DNA of 64,000 bases from Iamia sp. SCSIO 61187. Its GTDB lineage: Bacteria; Actinomycetota; Acidimicrobiia; Acidimicrobiales; Iamiaceae. This document shows, in pieces, positions 8,782 to 17,091 of this stretch (its first letter is position 1; each line of letters starts with the position of its first letter). The DNA is taken from NCBI RefSeq assembly GCF_019443745.1, contig NZ_CP050948.1, forward strand, positions 1,798,001 to 1,862,000. Reading direction: 5' to 3'. The translations under genes and the position numbers were made by a program. The notes beneath the pieces were generated by a model. It saw only the letters and a list, made by a program, of their open reading frames with translations, made no database searches and was not told the origin of the DNA.

Positions 8782-8787
8782 TACGGT
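8782..8787 (+). promoter_or_regulatory. -10 box for ndk
   Basis: TACGGT ends 7 nt before the ndk ATG at 8795, a near-leaderless arrangement. Confidence 0.4.
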
Positions 8788-8794
8788 CCGGGCC

Positions 8795-9211
8795 ATGACG
8801 TCCCGCACCTTCGTGATGGCCAAGCCCGACGCCGTGGAGCGGGGGCTGGTGGGCGAGATCGTGAGCCGGATCGAGCGCAAGGGCCTCCGCCTGGTCGCCG
8901 CTGAGCTCCGCACGGCGAGCACCGAGCTGGCCGAGCAGCACTACGCCGAGCACGCCGAGAAGCCCTTCTACGGCGAGCTCGTCGCCTTCCTCACCCGGTC
9001 GCCGGTCTTCGCCATGGTCGTCGAGGGCCCGAACGACGACACCTGGGAGCTGTGCCGCATCCTGATCGGCAAGACCCAGGTCACCGACGCCCAGCCCGGC
9101 TCGATCCGGGGCGACTTCGCCACCACCACCAACGAGAACCTGGTCCACGGCTCCGACGGGCCCGAGTCGGCCGAGCGCGAGATCGGCCTCTGGTTCCCCC
9201 AGGGCGTCTGA
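8795..9211 (+). CDS. ndk: nucleoside diphosphate kinase
   Basis: 138 aa, the normal family length. It transfers the gamma-phosphate of ATP to NDPs through a phosphohistidine. It begins [10 protein letters not shown] and carries the active-site His118 in NLVHGSD. ATG 8795 is chosen because upstream codons lie outside the family and a TACGGT box precedes it. It lies between map and the mreB operon, as in many actinobacteria. Confidence 0.97.
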   Translation: MTSRTFVMAKPDAVERGLVGEIVSRIERKGLRLVAAELRTASTELAEQHYAEHAEKPFYGELVAFLTRSPVFAMVVEGPNDDTWELCRILIGKTQVTDAQPGSIRGDFATTTNENLVHGSDGPESAEREIGLWFPQGV

Positions 9212-9291
9212 CGGGGCTGCCACACATACCCCCTGACCAGGGGCGCAGTGCAGGATCCACCTCTGTCGGCCTCGGTTCGGCTAGGGGGTGA

Positions 9292-9321
9292 TTGTTGCGG
9301 TCGGATGACAGGGCCTACACT
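9292..9321 (+). promoter_or_regulatory. putative promoter of the mreB operon
   Basis: TTGTTG (9292-9297), an 18-bp spacer and TACACT (9316-9321). Unlike most genes here, a leader of about 40-50 nt with a GGAGG site follows. An alternative -35 is TTGCGG at 9295. Confidence 0.4.
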
Positions 9322-9370
9322 TCGGCCCGACCCGCGCCCGGCCCCAACGGCGCAGCCTCGGAGGTCCCCC

Positions 9371-10411
<1,041 letters not shown>

Positions 10412-10427
10412 CCTCGTCCGAGACTCC

Positions 10428-11267
10428 GTGCCCTCATCCCGGCGTTTCGGACGCTCGCGCCTCACCCTGATCCTGCTGGTCCTGGCGTCGCTCACCGTCC
10501 TCACCCTCGACTACCGCGACACCGGACCGGTGCAGGGCGTCCGGCGGGTCGCCGGCACCGTCTTCTCACCGTTTGAGGGCATCGGCAACGCCATCGCCTC
10601 GCCCTTCCAGAACGCCTGGCGGGGGATCTTCTCCTACGACGACCTCGAGGACGACAACCGCGAGCTCCAGCGCCGGCTCGACGCCATCGCCGGCGAGGAG
10701 GTCGAGGGCCGGGCCGCCCAGGAGGAGCTGGCCGAGCTGCAGCGGATGATGAACCTGCCCGTGCCCGACGACATCGAGCAGCTGGTCGCCCAGGTCACCT
10801 CGGGCCCGCTGACCAGCTTCGACTCGACCTTCGAGATCAACCGCGGGTCGGGTGACGGCGTCAGCGAGGGGATGGTGGTCGTCACCGACGCCGGCCTCGT
10901 CGGGCGGGTCGACCGGGTCGAGGGCGGCACGGCGCGGATCCGGGTCATCACCGACCCCGACTACGGCGGCTTCGGCGTGAAGCTGGTCGGCAGCCGCGAC
11001 GTGGGGATCGCCCGCTCGACCGGCCAGGACGGCATGGTCCGGATCGACGAGGGCATCTCCGAGGACACGCCGGTCGAGGGGGGAGAGGACGTCGTCACCA
11101 GCGGCCTGGACCGCAGCGCCTACCCGCCGAACATCCCCGTGGGGACCGTCGAGTCCATCCGACCCACCGAGGACCGCACCGAGCGCATCGTGGTCGTCGA
11201 CCCGATCGCCGACCTCGACGGGCTCAGCTACGTCGCCGTGCTGCTCTGCACGGACGACTGCTCGTAG
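10428..11267 (+). CDS. mreC: rod-shape-determining protein MreC
   Basis: 279 aa. One N-terminal membrane helix (LTLILLVLASLTVLTL), a coiled coil (DDLEDDNRELQRRLDAI) and the beta-rich extracellular domain (INRGSGDGVSEGMVVVTDAGLVGRV) define the family. It links MreB and PBP2 in the elongasome. GTG start at 10428, 16 nt after the mreB stop. The stop is 3 nt before mreD, so co-transcription is almost certain. Confidence 0.93.
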   Translation: MPSSRRFGRSRLTLILLVLASLTVLTLDYRDTGPVQGVRRVAGTVFSPFEGIGNAIASPFQNAWRGIFSYDDLEDDNRELQRRLDAIAGEEVEGRAAQEELAELQRMMNLPVPDDIEQLVAQVTSGPLTSFDSTFEINRGSGDGVSEGMVVVTDAGLVGRVDRVEGGTARIRVITDPDYGGFGVKLVGSRDVGIARSTGQDGMVRIDEGISEDTPVEGGEDVVTSGLDRSAYPPNIPVGTVESIRPTEDRTERIVVVDPIADLDGLSYVAVLLCTDDCS

Positions 11268-11270
11268 CCC

Positions 11271-11783
11271 GTGGTCGCCGCCCGCCTGGCCGTCGTCGCG
11301 CTCGTCACCCTGGTCGTGCAGGTCGTGGTGATCTCGCCCCTCGAGATCGGGGGCGGGCGCGGCAACGTCGTGCTGCTCTTCGCCATCGCCGCGGCCCTGG
11401 AGACCGACGCCGAGCGCGGGGCCCTCGCCGGGTTCGCCTCGGGCCTCGCCTTCGACCTCCTCCTCGACACCCCGACCGGCCTGTCTGCCCTCACCGGCGC
11501 CCTGGTCGGATGGGTGGTCGGGTCGGCCAAGGAGTCCGTCCTCCGGGACGCGACGGTGATCTGGATCGGGCTGGTTGCCGTGGCGTCAGCCCTCGGCACC
11601 CTGCTGTACGCCGGCCTCGCCGTGGTGCTCGGCGTGACCGTCGATGCCACCGCCCTCCCGGCTATCGTCGGCGTGATCGCCGTGGTGAACGTCGCGTTCA
11701 GCAAGCCCATGCGGTGGGCGCTGCGCTGGGCCTACGGGCCTGAGGGCCGTGCCCGCGACCGCGGCCCCTCCGTCTTCCGCTGA
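11271..11783 (+). CDS. mreD: rod-shape-determining protein MreD
   Basis: 170 aa, GTG start at 11271. Integral membrane protein with about five hydrophobic helices and the family loop FASGLAFDLLLDTPTGLSAL. It supports the MreBCD/PBP2/RodA complex. Recognition rests on position and topology as much as sequence, because MreD is poorly conserved. Confidence 0.88.
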   Translation: MVAARLAVVALVTLVVQVVVISPLEIGGGRGNVVLLFAIAAALETDAERGALAGFASGLAFDLLLDTPTGLSALTGALVGWVVGSAKESVLRDATVIWIGLVAVASALGTLLYAGLAVVLGVTVDATALPAIVGVIAVVNVAFSKPMRWALRWAYGPEGRARDRGPSVFR

Positions 11784-11791
11784 TTGCCCCC

Positions 11792-14209
11792 ATGACCTCG
11801 ACCAACCCCCGCGCCCGCCACCACGTGCTGGGCATCGTCGCCCTGTCGCTGTTCGCAGCCTTGTTCGTGCGGCTGTGGTACCTCCAGGTGCTGACCACCG
11901 ACGAGGCCCTCGCCGCCGTCGACAGCGCCCGCACCCAGACGGTGATCACCGAGGCGCCCCGCGGCCGGATCTACGACCGTTCCGGCAAGGAGCTGGTCTC
12001 CAACCGCCGCACCATCCAGGTCCAGGTCGACTACCAGGAGTTCTTCGAGCTCGACGCGCCGGAGCAGACCGAGCTGCTGCGCACCCTGGCCCGGGAGATC
12101 ACCGCCGACCAGCTCCTCCGGGCCAGCGGCGAGCGGAGCGCCGACGACCCCGGGCCCCGGCCCGAGGAGCCGGTCGAGCCGACCGAGCCCGACGGCACTG
12201 ACCCCGGCGACGGGGGCGACGAGGGCGACGAGGCCGGCAGCACCACCACCACGACCACGACGACCGTCCCGGATGCGCCGACCGACGAGGAGGACGCCTC
12301 CGCCGTCGACCCCCCTGATGGCAGCGCCGACCAGCCGGCCGGCCCGTTCGGCCAGCCCGCCCCGCCCGCCGGCGTGGCCACCGGGGCCCAGAACCCCGAC
12401 GGCTCGGGCGATGCCGACCCCGCTCCTCCCGAGCCGGTCACCGCCGAGATCCTGCGCGAGCGCATCGAGGACCCCCGCTACAGCAAGTTCAAGCCGGTGC
12501 CCGTCGCCACCAGCGTCTCGGAGGAGCTCGAGCTCTACCTCACCGAGAACCCCGACAAGTTCCCGTCGGTGTCGGTCGAGCGGGTGACGGTGCGCCAGTA
12601 CAACTACGGCGCCCTGCTCGCCCACGTCCTGGGCTACGTCGGCGCCATCACCGAGGACGAGCTGGAGGAGTTCCAGAACGAGGAGAAGCCCTACGAGAAC
12701 GACGACGACATCGGCAAGGCCGGCATCGAGGCCGGGCTCGAGCACGAGCTGCGCGGCACCCCGGGGCGCATCGTCTACGAGGTCGACGCCCGCAACCGCC
12801 CCATCCGCGAGCTCGTCGACCAGCGGCGCGAGCCGATCCCGGGGCGCGACGTCTACCTCACCATCGACATCAACATGCAGTACCTCGTCGAGAAGGGCCT
12901 GGCCGCCGAGATCGAGCGCCGGCGTGGGGTCCAGGACAACGGCTGCTTCCTGCCCGGCGGCTGCAACCCGCTCGGCGCCGCCTCGGTGGCCATGGACCCC
13001 CGCAACGGCCAGGTCCTCGCCATCGCCTCGTACCCGACCTACGACCCCAACCTGTTCGTGGGCGGCATCTCCACCGAGGACTACCAGGCCATCTCGGCCG
13101 ACGACCGCGGCGACCAGCACAACTTCCCCCTGCTGAACCGGGCCATCGCCGGCCAGTACGCCCCGGGCTCGACCTTCAAGCTGTTCAGCGCCTACGCCGG
13201 GCTGGCCAACGGGATGGTCACGCCGGACTTCGTCTACAACGACACCGGCACGTACCTCTACAGCGCCAACTGCAACGCGGCCGCCGAGAGCGTGTGCTCG
13301 GCCCAGAACGCCGGCGGCGTGGGGACCGGCGCCGTCGACCTGCGCGAAGCGCTCACCCGTTCGTCCGACACGTACTTCTACAAGATCGGCGACGAGTCGT
13401 GGCGGGCCCGCGACCGCATCGGCGAGGAGGCCATGCAGCGCGCGATGGGCGCCTGGGGCCTCGGCGAGCGGACCGGCATCGACCTGCCGGGCGAGCAGCC
13501 CGGGCGCATCCCCACGCCGACGTGGCTGATGGACTTCTCGATCGACCTCAACGGGGACACCGAGGAGGCCCGTATCGCCGGGACGTGGACCGCGGGCGTC
13601 AGCGGCAACACCATGGTCGGCCAGGGCGACGTCCTCATGACGCCGCTGCAGCTGGCCCGGGGCTACGCCACCTTGGCCAACGGCGGCACGATCTGGAAGC
13701 CCCAGCTGGTGCTCCAGGTCACCGACTACGGCTCCGGCACCAACGTCGAGGTCACCGAGCCCGAGGCCACCGGCCAGGTCGACCTCCCGCCGGAGTGGCG
13801 CGACCCGATGATCTCCGGGTTCGACGGCGTGACCAAGGACGACGGCGGCACGGCGGCGACCGCCTTCCGGGGGTTCGACCAGTCGCAGTGCCCGATCGCC
13901 GGCAAGACGGGCACCGCCCAGGTGACCGGCAAGAACGACTCGTCGCTGTTCGCCGCCTTCGCCCCGACGCCGACCGACGGCCGGGAGTCCACCATCGCCA
14001 TGGCCACCGTCTTCCAGGAGGCCGGCTTCGGCGCCCAGGCGGCCGTGCCCCTCACCCGCCGGGTGCTCGAGCCCTTCGCCGCCGTCGGCTGCAACATCGA
14101 GGCCTTCGGCGCCCCCGACAGTCCCTTCACCGCCCCCCTCGGCGGGTGGTTCGACGTGGACGAGGCGCAGGCGGAGTACATCCCTCAGGCCGGGGACACC
14201 CAGGACTGA
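11792..14209 (+). CDS. mrdA: penicillin-binding protein 2 (elongation transpeptidase)
   Basis: 805 aa, clearly longer than a typical PBP2 of about 620-650 aa. Residues 12-30 are the membrane anchor, followed by the pedestal domain with GRIYDRSGKELV. The transpeptidase domain has the SxxK serine Ser460 and Lys463 in PGSTFKL, SSD at 524-526 and KTGTAQV near the C-terminus. The extra length is a disordered insertion at about residues 115-218, rich in Pro, Glu, Asp and a run of eight Thr, placed inside the pedestal. A second small insertion near 384-391 contains two Cys (CFLPGGC). It crosslinks lateral peptidoglycan made by RodA, whose ATG overlaps this stop. Confidence 0.95.
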   Translation: MTSTNPRARHHVLGIVALSLFAALFVRLWYLQVLTTDEALAAVDSARTQTVITEAPRGRIYDRSGKELVSNRRTIQVQVDYQEFFELDAPEQTELLRTLAREITADQLLRASGERSADDPGPRPEEPVEPTEPDGTDPGDGGDEGDEAGSTTTTTTTTVPDAPTDEEDASAVDPPDGSADQPAGPFGQPAPPAGVATGAQNPDGSGDADPAPPEPVTAEILRERIEDPRYSKFKPVPVATSVSEELELYLTENPDKFPSVSVERVTVRQYNYGALLAHVLGYVGAITEDELEEFQNEEKPYENDDDIGKAGIEAGLEHELRGTPGRIVYEVDARNRPIRELVDQRREPIPGRDVYLTIDINMQYLVEKGLAAEIERRRGVQDNGCFLPGGCNPLGAASVAMDPRNGQVLAIASYPTYDPNLFVGGISTEDYQAISADDRGDQHNFPLLNRAIAGQYAPGSTFKLFSAYAGLANGMVTPDFVYNDTGTYLYSANCNAAAESVCSAQNAGGVGTGAVDLREALTRSSDTYFYKIGDESWRARDRIGEEAMQRAMGAWGLGERTGIDLPGEQPGRIPTPTWLMDFSIDLNGDTEEARIAGTWTAGVSGNTMVGQGDVLMTPLQLARGYATLANGGTIWKPQLVLQVTDYGSGTNVEVTEPEATGQVDLPPEWRDPMISGFDGVTKDDGGTAATAFRGFDQSQCPIAGKTGTAQVTGKNDSSLFAAFAPTPTDGRESTIAMATVFQEAGFGAQAAVPLTRRVLEPFAAVGCNIEAFGAPDSPFTAPLGGWFDVDEAQAEYIPQAGDTQD

Positions 14210-15369
14210 TGGCCACCGTCCCCATCCCCCGCCGGCGCCCGCTCACGTCGCTCCGCCACGACCCCTCGGCCATCTGGCACCACATCGACGCCGTCCTGGT
14301 CGCCTGCCTGGTGGCCGTGGCCGGGCTCGGCGTGCTGATGGTCTACAGCGCGACCCGGGGCGCATCGCCGCCCTACGACGGCTCGTACCTGACCCGGCAG
14401 GCCTTCTTCGTGGTCATCGGCCTCATCGCCTGCGCCGTGGTGGCGGTGGTCGACTACCACAAGGTCCTCGACCAGACGCCGCTGATCTACGGGTCGACCA
14501 TCGTCTTGCTGGTGGCGGTGCGGCTCGTCGGGTCGCGCCGGTCCGGCACGCAGGGCTGGTTCCAGCTCGGACCGTTCCAGCTCCAGCCGTCGGAGTTCGC
14601 CAAGCTGGCCCTGATCCTCGGGTTCGTCTACCTGGCCACCCAGTTCCACGGCGACATCGACCTGCGCCGGCTGGGCGCCCTGCTCGGCCTCTGCGCCCTC
14701 CCGATCGTCCTGGTGCTGCTCCAGCCCGACCTGGGCACGTCGCTGGTGTCGGTGGCGGTGACCTTCTGCCTGCTCGTCGCCGCCGGAGTGCGGGGGCGCT
14801 ACCTCGTGCTCCTCGGCGTGGCCTCGGTGCTGCTCGCCACCTTGGTGCTCACCAGCGGCGTCCTCGACGACTACCAGAAGGCCCGGCTCACCGTCTTCGC
14901 CAACCAGGAGTCCGAGAGCTCGCTGGAGGACCAGCGGGGCGACGCCTACAACCTCGAGCAGTCCAAGCTGGCCATCGGGTCCGGCGGCGTCCGGGGGACC
15001 GGCCTGTTCAACGGCCCGCAGACCCGAAGCGAGAGGGTGCCCGAGCAGCACACCGACTTCATCTTCACGGTGGTGGGGGAGGAGCTGGGCCTCATCGGCG
15101 CCGGCGCCCTGCTGTCGGCCTACGCCGTCATCGTGTGGCGGATCTGGCGCACCGCCCAGCTGGCCCGTGACGACGCCGGCTCCATGATCTGCCTCGGCGT
15201 GCTGGCCATGTTCGTGTTCCAGATCTTCCAGAACGTCGGCATGACGATGGGCATCATGCCCATCACCGGCATCCCGCTGCCGTTCCTCAGCTACGGCGGC
15301 TCGTCGACGATCATGGCCTTCATCGCCATGGGCCTGGTGCTGAACATCCACATGCGCCGCTTCCGCTGA
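14209..15369 (+). CDS. rodA: peptidoglycan glycosyltransferase RodA (SEDS family)
   Basis: 386 aa with about ten membrane helices. SEDS polymerase that builds glycan strands for elongation with PBP2. Diagnostic pieces are LQPSEFAKLALIL, QPDLGTSLV, the EHTDFIFTVVGEELG loop with the catalytic-type acid, and the C-terminal GIPLPFLSYGGSS. The ATG overlaps the PBP2 stop (TGATG). A palindromic repeat starts 11 nt after the stop and may end the operon. Confidence 0.96.
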   Translation: MATVPIPRRRPLTSLRHDPSAIWHHIDAVLVACLVAVAGLGVLMVYSATRGASPPYDGSYLTRQAFFVVIGLIACAVVAVVDYHKVLDQTPLIYGSTIVLLVAVRLVGSRRSGTQGWFQLGPFQLQPSEFAKLALILGFVYLATQFHGDIDLRRLGALLGLCALPIVLVLLQPDLGTSLVSVAVTFCLLVAAGVRGRYLVLLGVASVLLATLVLTSGVLDDYQKARLTVFANQESESSLEDQRGDAYNLEQSKLAIGSGGVRGTGLFNGPQTRSERVPEQHTDFIFTVVGEELGLIGAGALLSAYAVIVWRIWRTAQLARDDAGSMICLGVLAMFVFQIFQNVGMTMGIMPITGIPLPFLSYGGSSTIMAFIAMGLVLNIHMRRFR

Positions 15370-15380
15370 CCCCACCCCCG

Positions 15381-15429
15381 GTTCTGTCAATCCTGGTGGG
15401 GCCTGGAGGCGCATGGGGATTGACAGAAC
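15381..15429. repeat. palindromic repeat family C, copy 1
   Basis: Perfect 13-bp arms, GTTCTGTCAATCC and its complement, at 15381-15393 and 15417-15429 around a 23-nt spacer. It is directly downstream of rodA and upstream of the frameshifted AbiEi/DUF559 gene. Copy 2, in the same orientation, lies on the other side of that gene. Confidence 0.88.
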
Positions 15430-15524
15430 GAGGTGTCGCTTCGCCATCCCGCGGGAACGGTGGGCGTGCGCTTCCCCCGCAACCGTCGGCCCGCCCGGGC
15501 CGGCCCGATCGGGAGAAGCGAGAC

Positions 15525-16420
15525 GTGGACATCTACGAGCTGGCGGCCAGGCAGCACGCCGCCTTCACGCGCGAGCAGGCGCGCGCTGTTGGGCTGACCG
15601 ACGACCGCCTCCGGGGGATGGTGGCTCGAGGCGAGGCCCGGCGGGAGGCGCCGGGGGTGTTCGTGCTCTCGGGGATCTCATCGAGCTGGCACCAGCGGTT
15701 GCACGTGGCGACTCTGAGCGTGCCCGGCTCCATGGCGTCGCACCGGGCCGCGGCCCGGCTGCGCCGGATCCCGGGGTTCGACCAGGCGCCGATCGAGAGA
15801 TCGTGGTCGAGCGTGGCCGTCACCGTCGCACCGCGGGACGGGGCGTCATCATGCACGAGAGCAAGGACCTGCGCGGCGTCGACTTCGACGAGGTCGACGG
15901 CATCTCGTGCACCGCGCTGGTGCGCACGCTGGTCGATCTGCCGGCGGTCTGCCACGAGTTCAAGGCGGGCGTCGCTCTCGACCATGCCATGCGCCACGAG
16001 CCGGCCGTGCTCGACCGGGTCGTTCAGCGCCACCTCGAGGTCGCCCGCCGGGGCCGCACCGGCACCGTGGCGCTGCGGGCCCTGCTCGCCGAGCGGTCCG
16101 ATGCCAACCTGGTCGACAGCGGGTTCGAGCGGCGGACGTTGCGGCTGATCGCCGGCAGCGCGCTGCCGCCTCCCGTCACACAGCACCACGTGGTCGACGG
16201 CGACTTCCAGTGCTGGCTCGACATCGCCTGGCCGGCGTTCAAGGTCGCCGTCGAGTGCGACAGCCTGGCTCACCACCAGGGCGAGCGCGCCTTCCGGTGG
16301 GAGCGGGTCCGCCGGCGTCGGCTCATCGCCCTCGGCTGGACGATCCTCGAGTTCACCTACCGCGAGGTCACCCAGCAGGGGCCGATGGTGCTCGCCGAGA
16401 TCGCCCGCCACGTCCCCTGA
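15525..16420 (+). pseudogene. frameshifted AbiEi-type wHTH + DUF559 nuclease-like gene
   Basis: The N-terminal half starts at GTG 15525 (GGGAGAAG upstream): VDIYELAARQHAAFTREQ, a winged-helix region of the type found in AbiEi-like antitoxins, open to about 15797. Homology-like sequence then continues one frame over from about 15797 (EIVVERGRHRRT) to the stop at 16420. The C-terminal part has the DUF559/Vsr-like endonuclease pattern: DIAWPAFKVAVECDS, then HHQGERAFRWERVRRRRLIALGWTILEFTYREV. One missing base near GATCGAGAGATC (15791-15802) explains the shift. It could be a true mutation, a sequencing error or programmed slippage. The gene is bracketed by two direct copies of palindrome C. Confidence 0.75.
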
Positions 16421-17045
16421 CGCTTCTGTCAATCCTGGTGGGGCGTGGGTGCGCATGGGGATTGACAGAACGAGGGGGGAAGCCGAGGAGGGGGCGGACC
16501 TCGGTGATGCTGGGCGTCCGGGGCGGCTCGCTGAAGCCGAAGCGGGCGGGCGGGTCGATGGCGGCGAGGCCGCCGAGGTCGCGGCCGGCGACGGTGGCCC
16601 GAGCGGTGACGACGGGGCGCCACGCGGTGGCCTGGTACCACTCCTCGACGCCCCGGGGGGAGACGCCGTAGGTCTCGACGCCCATGAGCGCCCGGGCCAG
16701 CGGGCGCTCGACCCAGCGGGTCACCCACGCCGGCCGCCGGGGCGGGGGGATGTGCCAGCCGGGGCCGGCGATCATGGTGACGACGGCGTCGACCGCCGGG
16801 AGGGACACGGCGAGCGACCGTCCGTCGCCCTCGACGGCGAGACCCGGGTCGACGACCACGTCGTCGAACTCGTACACCGAGGTGATGAAGTCGGCGCCGG
16901 CCGAGGATCCGACGTGCAGCGTGCGCACGCCGGTCGGCGAGGCCCACATCACGTCGGCCAGGGGGCCGACGGGGGAGCGGGTCCAGAGGCCGACGACGAC
17001 CCGATCGCCGCTCGCGAACCCGGCGGCGCCGATCACCCCCTCCAT
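16368..17045 (-). CDS. conserved-looking hypothetical protein whose C-terminus is encoded by a repeat
   Basis: About 225 aa from ATG 17045 (MEGVIGAAGFASGDRVVVG); an in-frame ATG at 17093 is an alternative that would overlap the divergent radical-SAM start. The protein is soluble, with beta-rich segments and motifs such as GPGWHIPPP and VETYGVSPRGVEEWYQ. I do not recognise the family. The natural end appears to be around RFGFSEPPRTPSITEVRPL. After it the frame runs straight through palindrome C copy 2, adding a tail that includes SVNPHAHPRPTRIDR, and ends inside the 3' end of the convergent gene. The repeat has therefore replaced or extended the original C-terminus. Confidence 0.65.
   Translation of the reverse strand: MEGVIGAAGFASGDRVVVGLWTRSPVGPLADVMWASPTGVRTLHVGSSAGADFITSVYEFDDVVVDPGLAVEGDGRSLAVSLPAVDAVVTMIAGPGWHIPPPRRPAWVTRWVERPLARALMGVETYGVSPRGVEEWYQATAWRPVVTARATVAGRDLGGLAAIDPPARFGFSEPPRTPSITEVRPLLGFPPRSVNPHAHPRPTRIDRSVRGRGGRSRRAPSAPAG
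16424..16470. repeat. palindromic repeat family C, copy 2
   Basis: 12-bp arms TTCTGTCAATCC / GGATTGACAGAA at 16424-16435 and 16459-16470 with a 23-nt spacer nearly identical to copy 1. It starts 4 nt after the stop of the AbiEi/DUF559 gene and lies inside the 3' coding end of the convergent hypothetical gene. Confidence 0.88.
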
Positions 17046-17076
17046 GCGCAGTCGCGGCCCGACGGGGGACCGTCGG

Positions 17077-17082
17077 TAGACT
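17077..17082 (+). promoter_or_regulatory. -10 box for leaderless radical-SAM operon
   Basis: TAGACT ends 9 nt before ATG 17092, with no Shine-Dalgarno sequence. The possible upstream start of the divergent gene (17093) would share the same CATG. Confidence 0.5.
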
Positions 17083-17091
17083 CGACCGATC

